A DNA stretch of 19,567 nucleotides from Bacteroidota bacterium (GCA_020048595.1 JAIFMH010000177.1:1-19567); one strand, 5' to 3'; numbered from the stretch's first letter, positions 5,295 to 15,028 are shown. Program-made: numbers and translations. Notes: generated by a model from the sequence alone, not told the origin.

Positions 5295-8255
5295 ATGAAA
5301 GTCAGATCTATGAAGAAAAATTTAATCTCTTTCAGGATCCTGCTACTGTTTGTTGCCTTGTCATTTGCTTTTCAGGCATTTGCACAGGAAATGCAGGTAT
5401 CAGGAAAAATTTCAGATGCTACGGATGGCACTTCGCTTCCCGGGGCTACAGTACTGGTAAAGGGTACCACAACAGGTGCACTTACTGACCTGGATGGAAA
5501 GTATTCACTCAAAGTAAATTCGGGAAGTATCCTCGTTTTTTCCTTTGTAGGATACGATACCCAGGAAGTAACTATTACTAACCAGAGCGTAGTGAACATT
5601 TCACTGCAACAATCATCTACAACACTCGAACAAATAGTAGTAATCGGGTACGGACAGGTAAAGAAGTCCGATGCAACAGGATCTATCAGTGTAACCAGCA
5701 GTAAGGATTTTAACAAAGGCGCCATTACCTCACCCCAGGATTTACTGGTAGGTAAAAGTGCCGGTGTTGTAATTACTTCCTCAGGCGGTGCTCCTGGTAG
5801 CGGTTCTACTATCCGCGTTCGTGGCGGTTCATCTCTTAATGCTTCCAATGACCCTTTAATCATTATTGATGGAGTTCCAATCTCCAACGAAAATGTGTCT
5901 GGTAGTTCCAACTTCCTTTCATTTGTCAACCCCAACGACATCGAAACTTTTACCGTTCTCAAAGATGCCTCTGCCACCGCAATTTATGGATCACGGGCTT
6001 CGAATGGTGTAATTCTTATCACAACCAAAAAAGGCCAGGTAGGTAGTAAGATGAAACTTACTTACGATGGAAATACTTCAATAGCCAATGCCATTAATTT
6101 TGTAGATGTGTATTCCGGTGATCAGATCAGGCAGGTTGCGCAGGATCAGGTTGGAATAAATAGCATTGACAGCTATGCAAAACTTGGTAGTGCCAACACA
6201 AACTGGCAAAAGGAAATTTTCCGTACTGCTGTTTCACAGGATCACAATATAAGTTTATCAGGTGCAGTTAAGGCTTTGCCTTACAGGGTTTCGCTGGGCT
6301 ATACTGACCAGAATGGTATTCTTAGGAATACGGATATGCAAAGAACTACAGCTTCTATCAGTCTTAATCCTACGCTTTTCAATAATAGCCTTAAGGTTAA
6401 CCTCAATCTTAAAGGAATGAACACTAACCAGAATTTTGGTGATGATGGCGCTATAGGTTCAGCTACCAGGATGGATCCTTCGCAGGTTATTTTTGACGGC
6501 AATAGTTCTTCTGACGGATACTTCCAATGGCCGAATTACGGTGCAAACCTTGGTACACCTAATCCGGTTGAACAACTTATGGCAGTCGACAACAAGTCGA
6601 ATGTACAGAGAGTTATCGGTAACCTTCAGCTAGACTATAAAATTCCTTTTCTTCCTGAACTCCATGCTAATTTAAACCTGGCAACTGACTATACGAACAG
6701 TGAAGGACATAATAACCGTCCGATCACTTCACCTAACAGGCTTACTACTCCATATTGGGGTAAAATAAGTAATTACGACGGTCAGAACTCCAACAACCTG
6801 CTCGATTTTTACCTTAACTATGTGAAAGAATTCGGGGTAAATAAAATTGACCTTACGGCAGGTTATTCATGGCAGCATTTCAAACGTGAAAGCGACAGCT
6901 ATACAACCGGTTATCATTTACCAGGACAGACTGCCCAGGTTGATAAATCTCCCTTCGTTACTGAAAATTACCTGGTTTCATTCTTCGGTCGTTTGAATTA
7001 CACACTTCTTGACAGGTATTTATTAACTTTTACTGTTCGTGAAGATGGTTCATCACGTTTCTCAGAAGATAACCGCTGGGGGCTTTTCCCATCAGCAGCT
7101 TTTGCATGGAAAATAAAGGAAGAATCGTTTTTAAAAGATGTTAAAGCCGTTTCTGATTTGAAACTCAGGATAGGTTGGGGTGTTACCGGACAACAGGATA
7201 TAGGAAATGATTATCCTGCTCAGGCAACTTATATTACCTCTTCACCTGGCAACTATTATATGATTGACGGAGAATACATTCCTACATTACGTCCGAGTGC
7301 TTATGATCCTGATATCAAATGGGAAGAAACAACTACCCAGAATATTGGATTAGATATTGGTTTCGCTGATAACCGTATTACCGGATCTTTCGATCTGTAC
7401 AAACGTGTTACCGATGACCTGTTAAACACTGTGAATGTACCGAGCGGAAGTAATTTCTCCAATCAGGTATTAACAAACGTTGGTAGCCTCGAAAATAGGG
7501 GTGCTGAAGTTTCATTGAATATAGTAGCTATTTCGAAACAGGATACTTATTTAAGCCTTGGATTCAATGTGGGTTACAATCAGAATGAAATAACCAAACT
7601 GAATTTTACTGATGATCCCAACTATGCTATCTATTACGGAGATGCTTTCAGCGGACAGAAACAGATTACAAAAGTTGGTTATCCTGCTTATTCATACTTC
7701 CTGAACAAACAGGTGTATGACGCAAACGGAAATCCGATTGAAGGTGTATATGTTGATCTTTCAGGACAAGGTGGCACTGTAAACGGTGATAATGCGGATA
7801 AGTATATTTACCATAACCCGGCTCCAGATTACCTGATGGGATTCTCATTGCGTTTTACATACAAAGACTTTGACTTTTCCGGTTCAACCCGCGCCAGCAT
7901 AGGAAACTATGTGTTTAACCAGATTGCTGCGGGTGCTTCGTATGATCAAATGTATACGAACGGATATTGGGCTAATGAACCAGTTTCATTAAGTGAAACA
8001 AACTTTGTAAAACGCCAGCTTACCAGTGACTACTTTGTAGAAAATGCTTCGTTTTTTAAACTGGATAATCTAAGTGTCGGATATAAATTCGAAAACATTA
8101 TCAGTAAACTGAATGCACGTGTAAGCTTTACCGTTCAGAATGTACTTACAGTTACTAATTATAGTGGTCTTGATCCTGAAGTATCTGGTGGAATTGATAA
8201 CAATTTCTATCCCAGACCACGTACGTTTATGCTTGGTATAAGTTTAAGCTACTAA
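5295..8255 (+). CDS. susC: SusC/RagA-type TonB-dependent outer-membrane glycan transporter
   Basis: Imports malto-oligosaccharides across the outer membrane using TonB energy, with SusD as its lid. The protein has 986 residues from the ATG at 5295; an ATG at 5310 (MKKNLISFRILLLFVALSFA) would give an equally good signal peptide. After the AFAQ cleavage region comes a carboxypeptidase-regulatory-like domain (about 33-109; VSGKISDATDGTSLPGATV and FSFVGYDTQEV). Next are a TonB-box region (EQIVVIGYG, about 112-120) and a plug with DPLIIIDGVPIS (near 186) and LKDASATAIYGSRASNGVI (from about 222). The remainder is a beta barrel ending in LGISLSY, with the terminal aromatic residue needed for barrel insertion. 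Length and motif order are usual for SusC. It begins the operon; susD follows after 24 bp. The operator-like sites and promoter candidate lie in its upstream region. The starch substrate is inferred from the neighbours. Confidence 0.96.
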   Translation: MKVRSMKKNLISFRILLLFVALSFAFQAFAQEMQVSGKISDATDGTSLPGATVLVKGTTTGALTDLDGKYSLKVNSGSILVFSFVGYDTQEVTITNQSVVNISLQQSSTTLEQIVVIGYGQVKKSDATGSISVTSSKDFNKGAITSPQDLLVGKSAGVVITSSGGAPGSGSTIRVRGGSSLNASNDPLIIIDGVPISNENVSGSSNFLSFVNPNDIETFTVLKDASATAIYGSRASNGVILITTKKGQVGSKMKLTYDGNTSIANAINFVDVYSGDQIRQVAQDQVGINSIDSYAKLGSANTNWQKEIFRTAVSQDHNISLSGAVKALPYRVSLGYTDQNGILRNTDMQRTTASISLNPTLFNNSLKVNLNLKGMNTNQNFGDDGAIGSATRMDPSQVIFDGNSSSDGYFQWPNYGANLGTPNPVEQLMAVDNKSNVQRVIGNLQLDYKIPFLPELHANLNLATDYTNSEGHNNRPITSPNRLTTPYWGKISNYDGQNSNNLLDFYLNYVKEFGVNKIDLTAGYSWQHFKRESDSYTTGYHLPGQTAQVDKSPFVTENYLVSFFGRLNYTLLDRYLLTFTVREDGSSRFSEDNRWGLFPSAAFAWKIKEESFLKDVKAVSDLKLRIGWGVTGQQDIGNDYPAQATYITSSPGNYYMIDGEYIPTLRPSAYDPDIKWEETTTQNIGLDIGFADNRITGSFDLYKRVTDDLLNTVNVPSGSNFSNQVLTNVGSLENRGAEVSLNIVAISKQDTYLSLGFNVGYNQNEITKLNFTDDPNYAIYYGDAFSGQKQITKVGYPAYSYFLNKQVYDANGNPIEGVYVDLSGQGGTVNGDNADKYIYHNPAPDYLMGFSLRFTYKDFDFSGSTRASIGNYVFNQIAAGASYDQMYTNGYWANEPVSLSETNFVKRQLTSDYFVENASFFKLDNLSVGYKFENIISKLNARVSFTVQNVLTVTNYSGLDPEVSGGIDNNFYPRPRTFMLGISLSY

Positions 8256-8279
8256 TCATTTAAAAAAATCGAAACAGAT

Positions 8280-9917
8280 ATGAATAAGATAATTATAACA
8301 GGACTTTTCCTTTCAACATTGATGATCTCATCTTGTGTGAAAGATCTGGATGTCGCTCCAATCGATCCGAATAAAATTCTGGCAGGCAACTTATATGATG
8401 ACCCTGCATACCTGGACCAAGCGTTGGCTAAAGTTTACGGTAGTTTCACTATCGCCGGACAAGGTGCTAACGGAGGGCCAGACATCGCAGCCTCCGATGA
8501 TAACTTTTTCACCACAACCAGGGCACTTTGGAATCTTCAGGAAATAACTACTGATGAAGCTATTTGTGCCTGGGGCGATGTTGGAATCTCTGATCTGAAT
8601 ACACAGACCTGGAGTCCACAGAATCCTTTTCTCACAGCGCTTTACCAGCGTTTAAGCTTAAGTGTAACCTATGCTAATGAATTTATCAGGAACACAGACG
8701 GAAATACTGACCCAAAATTAGTCAGATTTAATGCTGAAGCTCGTTTTTTAAGGGCATTGGCTTATGCCTGGAGCATGGACCTCTTTGGCAATCCTGCATT
8801 TACAACTGAAAAAGATCCCGTTGGTAAGTTCTTTCCAAAACAATTGGATCCGGATTTCAATAAAGGCAGGGCTATGCTTTTTAATTATGTAGTATCGGAA
8901 TTGCTTAGTATCGAAAGCAAATTGGGAGAACCCGGTTCTTCGTATCCACAGGCTGATAAAGCTGCATGCTGGATGCTGTTGGCAAGAGTGTATCTGAATG
9001 CTCAGGTATATACCGGAACACCCAAATACGACAGTTGTAAAATTTATACGGATAAAGTGATAAGCAGTAATAAATTCTCATTAGCTTCTAACTACCGTCA
9101 GAATTTTAGTGCCGACAACAACAGGCCTAACAATCCTGAAATGATTTTTGCATTTGCATACGACGGCGTTAATACTCAAGGATATACAGGAACCACTTTC
9201 CTAATTGAATCAAGCAGCGATGCACTCTATATCAGGGCTGAGGATTTTCATGGACTTACTTCCAATACCAACTGGAATGGAAACAGGTCAAGAAAACAAT
9301 TCATGTATGTAATGTTAGGCGATACCACTGACGTTTACGGAAACAATCCTATTCCATGGGAAACTGACCCGATGTTTGAACAATCGAAAGACACACGCAT
9401 ATTTTGCAAGGTTAAGAAAAGCCCGGATATTCCAAGTCCATCGTCAAGTGGCGATTATGGAATAGGCATCTATAAATTCACTGCAAAGAACACAGATGGC
9501 AGCCAGGCTGCAAACTACAGCACTGCATATGCCAGTACCGATTTTCCAATTTTCCGCTATGCTGACGCATTGCTGATGAGAGCTGAAGCTAAATACAGAC
9601 TTGGTGATGCTACTGCAGTTGATGATGTTAATGCAGTAAGAGCACGTGCATTTAATAACGATCCTGCAGGAGTAATTACAGCTGGCGAATTGAATGAGAA
9701 ATTCTTATTAGATGAGCGCGGACGTGAATTTTACTATGAAGCTCAAAGACGTACTGACCTTGTGCGTTTTGGCAAATTCACAGATGGAAACTACAATTGG
9801 GCATGGAAAGGCGGAGCTGTTAACGGTACAAATACACCTAGTAAGCTGAATATGTTCCCTATTCCAGGAGATGAAATATCTGCCAATTCGAACATAAAAC
9901 AAAATCCTCTATATTAA
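8280..9917 (+). CDS. susD: SusD/RagB-family surface glycan-binding lipoprotein
   Basis: Binds glucans at the cell surface and closes over the SusC barrel. The 545-residue product starts with a lipoprotein signal (MNKIIITGLFLSTLMISSC), giving a lipidated Cys19 followed by VKDLDVAPIDPNK, a typical surface-exported tail. Conserved SusD regions include the early DPAYLDQALAKVYGS helix and ARFLRALAYAWSMDLFG. The C-terminal part has IFRYADALLMRAEAKYRLGD (about 424-443) and the family hallmark DERGREFYYEAQRRTDLVRF near 478. It ends SNIKQNPLY, like other RagB/SusD proteins. It lies 24 bp after susC and 19 bp before the SusE-like gene, so it is almost certainly co-transcribed with both. Confidence 0.96.
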   Translation: MNKIIITGLFLSTLMISSCVKDLDVAPIDPNKILAGNLYDDPAYLDQALAKVYGSFTIAGQGANGGPDIAASDDNFFTTTRALWNLQEITTDEAICAWGDVGISDLNTQTWSPQNPFLTALYQRLSLSVTYANEFIRNTDGNTDPKLVRFNAEARFLRALAYAWSMDLFGNPAFTTEKDPVGKFFPKQLDPDFNKGRAMLFNYVVSELLSIESKLGEPGSSYPQADKAACWMLLARVYLNAQVYTGTPKYDSCKIYTDKVISSNKFSLASNYRQNFSADNNRPNNPEMIFAFAYDGVNTQGYTGTTFLIESSSDALYIRAEDFHGLTSNTNWNGNRSRKQFMYVMLGDTTDVYGNNPIPWETDPMFEQSKDTRIFCKVKKSPDIPSPSSSGDYGIGIYKFTAKNTDGSQAANYSTAYASTDFPIFRYADALLMRAEAKYRLGDATAVDDVNAVRARAFNNDPAGVITAGELNEKFLLDERGREFYYEAQRRTDLVRFGKFTDGNYNWAWKGGAVNGTNTPSKLNMFPIPGDEISANSNIKQNPLY

Positions 9918-9936
9918 TCCTTTAAACTTTTAAACA

Positions 9937-10965
9937 ATGAAGAAAAATATAATCATATATTTAACTGTTATTGGGTTGATTGGTCTTTTCTCCGCCTGTG
10001 AGAAGGATGAGACAAGAGTCGTTATGCCGACCAGCCCCGTTGCACCGACAATTAAGACAATGCCTGATCTGACCCTTACCAGAACTAATGGCAACCAGGT
10101 TCTTACATTTGTTGGAACTCCCGTTGATCCTGGTTTCCAGGCATCTGTAAACTATTACCTTGAAGCTTGTGCTGCAGGAAATAACTTTGCAAATGTAACC
10201 TCTATCGTTTCCGGCATACAGGATACAGCGTTAAAAATTACAGTTAGTGACCTTAATGGAATCTTACTTAAAGCATTCCCAGCTGATCAGGTTTCGTCAG
10301 TCGATTTCCGTATTCGTTCCGTTCTTGTAGCTGATGCCGGCACCGGTGTTTCACCTTTAATGTACAATTCCGCGACTAAACAAGCCAATGTAACACTTTA
10401 CGGTTTACCACGTCTGGATTTGATCGGATCAGGTATGGATCAGAAAATTGAATCAGCTTTAGGTGATGGCAATTATACAGGTTATGTGAAGCTAAATTTA
10501 GCAAATCCATTTACATTGGAAGATCCTGACGCAGGCACCATTTATGGTGGTGCTGGCGGAGTACTTTCAGTAAACGGTCCAGCTATCGGAGTTGAAGCGT
10601 CCATTGGAAGCGGTTGGTACAAATTCTCTGCCAATACAACAGCTCTAACATACGCAATGACTCCATATATGGTCGGATTAGTTGGTTCAGCTACACCCAA
10701 TGGTTGGGATGCGCCTGATCAAAAAATGGATTATGACTCACAAACAGGAAAATGGATGATCACTTTAAACCTGATTGACGGAATGATCAAATTCAGGGTT
10801 AACGATGGCTGGGCCTGGAATTTAGGCGGAACAACCGACAAATTAACTGTTGACGGTCCTGATATGGCAGTTGCTGCAGGAAATTACACCATTGTACTTA
10901 CTATAACCAATCCTAATTCTGTTAAAGGAGAAGTTGGCGGTTATTGTACAATAACTAAAAACTAA
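9937..10965 (+). CDS. susE: SusE-like outer-membrane starch-binding lipoprotein
   Basis: A surface glucan-binding protein of 342 residues. The signal MKKNIIIYLTVIGLIGLFSAC places the lipidated Cys at 21, followed by EKDE. Residues of about 35-150 form the SusE N-terminal domain (APTIKTMPDLTLTRTNG, then GFQASVNYYLEACAAGNNF). A middle beta module (about 155-245; LDLIGSGMDQKIESALGDG) looks like a degenerate starch-binding domain. The last module (about 246-342) is well formed, with VGLVGSATPNGWDAPDQKM and FRVNDGWAWNLGG. The FR(A/V)N-x-x-W block recurs in the next gene and is characteristic of SusE/SusF binding domains. It is the third gene of the operon, and a large hairpin follows its stop codon. 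SusE versus SusF is assigned by position and N-terminal domain. Confidence 0.88.
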   Translation: MKKNIIIYLTVIGLIGLFSACEKDETRVVMPTSPVAPTIKTMPDLTLTRTNGNQVLTFVGTPVDPGFQASVNYYLEACAAGNNFANVTSIVSGIQDTALKITVSDLNGILLKAFPADQVSSVDFRIRSVLVADAGTGVSPLMYNSATKQANVTLYGLPRLDLIGSGMDQKIESALGDGNYTGYVKLNLANPFTLEDPDAGTIYGGAGGVLSVNGPAIGVEASIGSGWYKFSANTTALTYAMTPYMVGLVGSATPNGWDAPDQKMDYDSQTGKWMITLNLIDGMIKFRVNDGWAWNLGGTTDKLTVDGPDMAVAAGNYTIVLTITNPNSVKGEVGGYCTITKN

Positions 10966-10972
10966 TTCGCAT

Positions 10973-11036
10973 GTAAGATCGGGTTCACTGTGCCTGTTTG
11001 AAGTACCGCTTAAAATAAGCACAGTGAATCTCTTAC
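10973..11036 (+). promoter_or_regulatory. Large intercistronic hairpin between susE and susF
   Basis: Two stacked stems are visible. TTCACTGTGC (10984-10993) pairs perfectly with GCACAGTGAA (11019-11028). Outside it, GTAAGA (10973-10978) pairs with TCTTAC (11031-11036) across a small asymmetric internal loop; the apical loop is 25 nt. No T-run follows, so it is not a standard terminator. It may stabilise the susCDE message or set a processing point that lowers SusF output. The gap here (131 bp) is far longer than the 19-24 bp gaps earlier in the operon. Confidence 0.6.
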
Positions 11037-11096
11037 CGGTGAAAGAAGTTAAAATCATAAAATCAGATACTAATTGAAACACATAAAAAAAAATCC

Positions 11097-12953
11097 ATGA
11101 AAAGAAAGTCTATATATAGAATATTGGCCGTCCTTTTTACCGCGACAATCTTCTTTGCCGCTTGTACCAAGGAAGATCCCGATGTAAAACTAGCCCCAAA
11201 GCTTTCCACTGCCGAACTATTGGATGTTACATCTGATGGTGCAACTGTAGTAGGTTATGTTATTGCCCAGGGCGATGGTTTCGTCGAAAGAGGTGTGTGC
11301 TATAATACAGCCACTGCTCCCACTGTTGCTAACTCCAAAGCTATTTATACCGGAGAAGTTACAGGAGCAACTTTTAACGTAACCATGAGCGGTCTTGCTT
11401 TTGCTACCAAATACTTTGTTCGTGCTTATGGAACCGACGCAAACGGAGCCACAGTATATGGTGAGGAATTCAACTTTACTACTTTACCTGTGGTGCCAAC
11501 CCTTGTTACTGCCGAAATTACTGATATTACAGGGAATACAGCTTCCAGTGGCGGTATGGTTATGGTTGATGGTGGCGCAGCAATTACTGCACACGGTGTA
11601 GTTTTTAGCAAAATCACCAATCCAACCATTGCTGACAGCAAAACCACAGATGGAACAGCAGCCGGTCCATATGTAAGTGTTCTTACCAATCTGGAAGGTT
11701 ATACTATTTATTATGTTCGTGCGTATGCCACAAACAGCGCTGGCACAGGCTACGGTCCTGAAAGAACTTTCAGAACATTGGTTGACGTACCAGTAGTAAC
11801 AACTACTGCAGTTACCGGAATTACAAAAGTATCAGCCGTAACAGGCGGTGAAGTAACTTCCGATGGCGGAGGTGCAGTTACAGCCCGTGGTCTTGCCTGG
11901 GGTTTAACCGCTGATCCTACAACCGCTGATAACGTTATTGCTGGTGGCGCAGGTGTTGGGACCTTTACCACTGCATATGGTGCAGATATTGCTTTTACAA
12001 CACTTGCCGACATTATAACATGGTATGTTCCTGGCGATTATGTCGCAGCAAGTTATCCGGGCGGAGTATACCTGGACTGGAATCCTGCACAATCACCTAC
12101 CATTATGAATTCTCCTGACTCACCAAGTATCCTTGAGGGCTATGTTTATATGGCTAAGGCAAGCAATAATTGGAAGTGTACATCACAACCAGACTGGAAT
12201 GGAACAAATTATGGTCCGGGAGCAACAGCCGGCACCTTTAGTACTGATAACAATGCAGGTAATATATTGGCATCCGGCCCTGCTTATTATCAAATAAAAG
12301 CTGATCCTGCAGCTTTAACATACACTATAATTGCAACTACCTGGGGTGTTATCGGCGATGCTACTGACGGTGGTTGGGATAGTTCCACTCCTTTGACGTA
12401 TGACCCTGCAACCAGAACATGGAATGGCGCTGTACATTTAAAGGTAGGTGCATATAAATTCAGGGCCAATAATGCATGGGATATCAACTATGGAAGTGTT
12501 GCTCATGATGGCAACCTGGATACTAAAAGCGACAATAATATCCCTGTAACAGTAGAATCAGACTACCTGGTTACTTTAGATCTGAGTCATCCTCAGGCTT
12601 ATACTTATAGCACGTTAACATGGGGTTTGATCGGTGATGCTACTCCGGGCGGCTGGAGTGCAGACACACCAATGGCATGGGACGCAACAAATAAAGTATG
12701 GACAGTTACAGTAGCCCTGGTATCAAGTGCTGGCGCCAAGTCATTCAAATTCAGGGCTAACCAAGCCTGGACTCTGAACCTGGGAGGTACAGGTACCTCA
12801 GATGGCAGTGCGGATAATTATGCTGCAGATGGTTTCACAGCTCCTTTGGCTGAAGGCGGAAAGAACTTAGGTGTTCCTGGAAATGTTGACGGCACCTACA
12901 TAGTTACGCTGGATCCTGTAAGTCTTATTGCTACAGTAGTTAAGCAGCAATAA
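11097..12953 (+). CDS. susF: SusF-like multimodular starch-binding lipoprotein with N-terminal Fn3-like repeats
   Basis: A surface lipoprotein of 618 residues. The signal MKRKSIYRILAVLFTATIFF precedes AAC, giving lipidated Cys23. Residues of about 35-131 and 135-227 are Fn3/Ig-like repeats, each with a 'G.V...GG..(V/I)..(R/H)GV(C/V)' core and a YFVRAY or YYVRAYATNSAGTGYG strand. A third copy (about 231-295) has only its first half (GEVTSDGGGAVTARGLAWG). Three starch-binding modules follow: a divergent one (about 305-413), then two close copies (about 414-507 and 508-618) with TWGVIGDATDGGW/KFRANNAWDINYG and TWGLIGDATPGGW/KFRANQAWTLNLG. This suits a protein that reaches out from the membrane and grips starch at several points. 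It probably belongs to the sus operon, although the hairpin and 131 bp gap before it may alter its expression. A strong hairpin follows its stop codon. Confidence 0.85.
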   Translation: MKRKSIYRILAVLFTATIFFAACTKEDPDVKLAPKLSTAELLDVTSDGATVVGYVIAQGDGFVERGVCYNTATAPTVANSKAIYTGEVTGATFNVTMSGLAFATKYFVRAYGTDANGATVYGEEFNFTTLPVVPTLVTAEITDITGNTASSGGMVMVDGGAAITAHGVVFSKITNPTIADSKTTDGTAAGPYVSVLTNLEGYTIYYVRAYATNSAGTGYGPERTFRTLVDVPVVTTTAVTGITKVSAVTGGEVTSDGGGAVTARGLAWGLTADPTTADNVIAGGAGVGTFTTAYGADIAFTTLADIITWYVPGDYVAASYPGGVYLDWNPAQSPTIMNSPDSPSILEGYVYMAKASNNWKCTSQPDWNGTNYGPGATAGTFSTDNNAGNILASGPAYYQIKADPAALTYTIIATTWGVIGDATDGGWDSSTPLTYDPATRTWNGAVHLKVGAYKFRANNAWDINYGSVAHDGNLDTKSDNNIPVTVESDYLVTLDLSHPQAYTYSTLTWGLIGDATPGGWSADTPMAWDATNKVWTVTVALVSSAGAKSFKFRANQAWTLNLGGTGTSDGSADNYAADGFTAPLAEGGKNLGVPGNVDGTYIVTLDPVSLIATVVKQQ

Positions 12954-12967
12954 ACAACATACATAAT

Positions 12968-13006
12968 CTGCAAGGGAAGTTACGTATATTGTAACTTCCC
13001 TTGTAG
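12968..13006 (+). terminator. Hairpin terminator or message-end stem after susF
   Basis: CAAGGGAAGTTAC (12971-12983) pairs perfectly with GTAACTTCCCTTG (12991-13003) around a 7 nt loop. The stem extends by three more pairs (one G-U) to 12968 and 13006. It lies 14 bp after the susF stop codon. No long T-run follows, so it may act as a 3' stabilising stem as well as, or instead of, a classical terminator. It marks the likely end of susCDEF. Confidence 0.65.
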
Positions 13007-13251
13007 TATTATACTGCGGCACTCTCATAAAAGTCTTCTCAGAGAATATTACAGAAATTTTATGCATGTGCGTGGATCATTACAGTTTATGCCCGGCTCT
13101 TAGATTAACCGAATCATCAGATTACAGTTTTCTCATTTGAAGAATCTTTATTTGGAATGATCTACCTCCCAGATAAAGAACACTGATTTCTTCATATCAT
13201 TCTTTCTACATGCCTGACCTTTAATTAACTGAGGTTACTCAAATTCATGCC

Positions 13252-14940
13252 ATGCCCAATTTCCGCAATCAATTGTTTGATTACTGGGAACAATTATATC
13301 CCGGTGTTCCAGCTAAAATTCTGGAAAACTTTCTCCTAACTATCGGGGTTTATTCCGGTAAAAATGAAGAGTCTGATTTCCAGACCGACTGGTACAAAGA
13401 TGCTGTTGTATATTCGCTGTACGCTGATCTTTTCAATAACGACTTTACAGGTTTAACTCAAAAACTTGATTACCTGCACGATCTTGGCATCAATTGCATA
13501 TGGCTTTTACCGGTGCTCGATTCACCCATGCGTGATGCGGGATTTGATATCAGCGATTATAAAAATATCAGGTCTGAATTACTCGATAAATCCGGGAAAA
13601 CGAATGATCAGAACATTTTCAGGAAATTTCTGACAGCTGCACACGAAAAAGGAATAAAAGTAATTTTTGATATTTCAATGAATCATACCTCCGACGAACA
13701 TCCCTGGTTTGTTGAGGCTGCTAAATCAAAAGATAATCCTTTCAGAGATTACTACATCTGGTCCGAAGATACTGACTTGTATAATGAAGCCAGGATAATT
13801 TTTAAAGGTATAGAAACATCAAATTGGGAAAAGAAAGGCGATGAATATTATTTTCACCGGTTTTTTAATTTCCAGCCCGATTTAAATTACAAAAACCCTC
13901 AGGTTTTACTTGAGATATGCGAGGTCCTGTTATTCTGGCAAAATGCCGGCGTTGATGGTTTCAGAGCTGATGCCACCCCTTACATCTGGAAAGAAGAAGG
14001 TACTGAATGTGAGAACCTACCCAAAACACATCTTGTAGTTAAGTTTTTCAGGGCAATACTTGATTATATCAAACCAGGCTCCCTCCTGTTGGCTGAAGCC
14101 TGCCAGCAGCCTGCCCAGGTTGTTGAATATATGGGTAATGGCGACGAATGCCACGCTGCCTATCATTTCCCGCTGATGCCCCGCATATTCAAGTCCATTG
14201 CCATGCAAAGCGGAAAACCCATTGAAGAAACACTTTCAAAAGCATTTACACCCGAATTGCCTGCAAACGGGCAATGGTTTACCTTCCTGCGTTGCCACGA
14301 TGAGCTTAGCCTCGAATTAGTGTATGTTACGGAAGAAGAGAGAAAATATCTCCATAAACAATACTGCCTTAAACCTGAATGGGATTTCCGTTTGGGAGAA
14401 GGGATTTCTGCCCGCCTTTCGGAACTGATGCAGCGCGACGAACGCCGGATACTATTAGCATATTCCATTATCTTAACCCTTCCCGGAACTCCTGTTATTT
14501 ATTACGGCGACGAATTCGGGAAATTTAATGACGAAACTTACTATAATGATATGATACGGCTGACGGGTAAAGACGATACCCGTTTCCTGGTACGCGGAAA
14601 AATTGATTGGGACGAACTGTCGCACAACCTTGAAAATCCTGATAGTTTCAGCAGTCATATCTACAATAAACTGAAACTGATGCTTCATATACGCAATCAG
14701 CATAAAACCTTTGGCCGCGGAAGTATTGAATTCATTACGCTCCCTGGAAGTGTAAACAGAAACCTGCTTTCCTTTATCCGAACATATGAACAAGAGAAAT
14801 GGCTCATCATCCACAATATGACTGATCATGTTGCTGAGATACAATTGCCTGACTTTGCAGCAAAAAATGTAAATGCGTTGAACAACACTTCTTCACAGAT
14901 TATTGATCCGTATGGATTTAGCTGGATAAAGATCAGCTAA
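13252..14940 (+). CDS. treS: Trehalose-synthase-type GH13 enzyme (maltose/trehalose interconversion)
   Basis: Likely converts maltose to trehalose and back in the cytoplasm; there is no signal peptide. The product has 562 residues, the usual size of a TreS catalytic protein without a maltokinase domain. After a short N-terminal helix region, the barrel opens with TDWYKDAVVYSLYADLFNND and LLPVLDSPMRDAGFDISDY. GH13 signatures are DISMNHTSDEHPWF (D140, H145), GVDGFRAD with candidate nucleophile D240, LLAEACQQP with candidate acid/base E282, and LRCHDE with H349 and D350. The blocks YYFHRFFNFQPDLNY, EEGTECENLPKTH and GDECHAAYHFPLMPRIF are hallmarks of the TreS subfamily (GH13_16). The last 100 residues form the C-terminal beta domain. 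The spacer before it (13007-13251) shows no clear promoter. A related alpha-glucosidase or other GH13 transglycosidase remains possible. Context with a GH65 phosphorylase supports a trehalose route. Confidence 0.82.
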   Translation: MPNFRNQLFDYWEQLYPGVPAKILENFLLTIGVYSGKNEESDFQTDWYKDAVVYSLYADLFNNDFTGLTQKLDYLHDLGINCIWLLPVLDSPMRDAGFDISDYKNIRSELLDKSGKTNDQNIFRKFLTAAHEKGIKVIFDISMNHTSDEHPWFVEAAKSKDNPFRDYYIWSEDTDLYNEARIIFKGIETSNWEKKGDEYYFHRFFNFQPDLNYKNPQVLLEICEVLLFWQNAGVDGFRADATPYIWKEEGTECENLPKTHLVVKFFRAILDYIKPGSLLLAEACQQPAQVVEYMGNGDECHAAYHFPLMPRIFKSIAMQSGKPIEETLSKAFTPELPANGQWFTFLRCHDELSLELVYVTEEERKYLHKQYCLKPEWDFRLGEGISARLSELMQRDERRILLAYSIILTLPGTPVIYYGDEFGKFNDETYYNDMIRLTGKDDTRFLVRGKIDWDELSHNLENPDSFSSHIYNKLKLMLHIRNQHKTFGRGSIEFITLPGSVNRNLLSFIRTYEQEKWLIIHNMTDHVAEIQLPDFAAKNVNALNNTSSQIIDPYGFSWIKIS

Positions 14941-15028
14941 GATTGCGACCTTGCTTTTTAATTCTTGATAATTAAATTTAATTGGCATTTTAGAAAGGTT
15001 AAAATGCAATGGTGAAAGTGCAAACGTC

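Noticed and set aside
5372..5977. 201-codon minus-strand open frame inside susC
   Set aside because: It is antisense to the conserved SusC plug and N-terminal domain, whose frame is clearly the coding one; no recognisable features.
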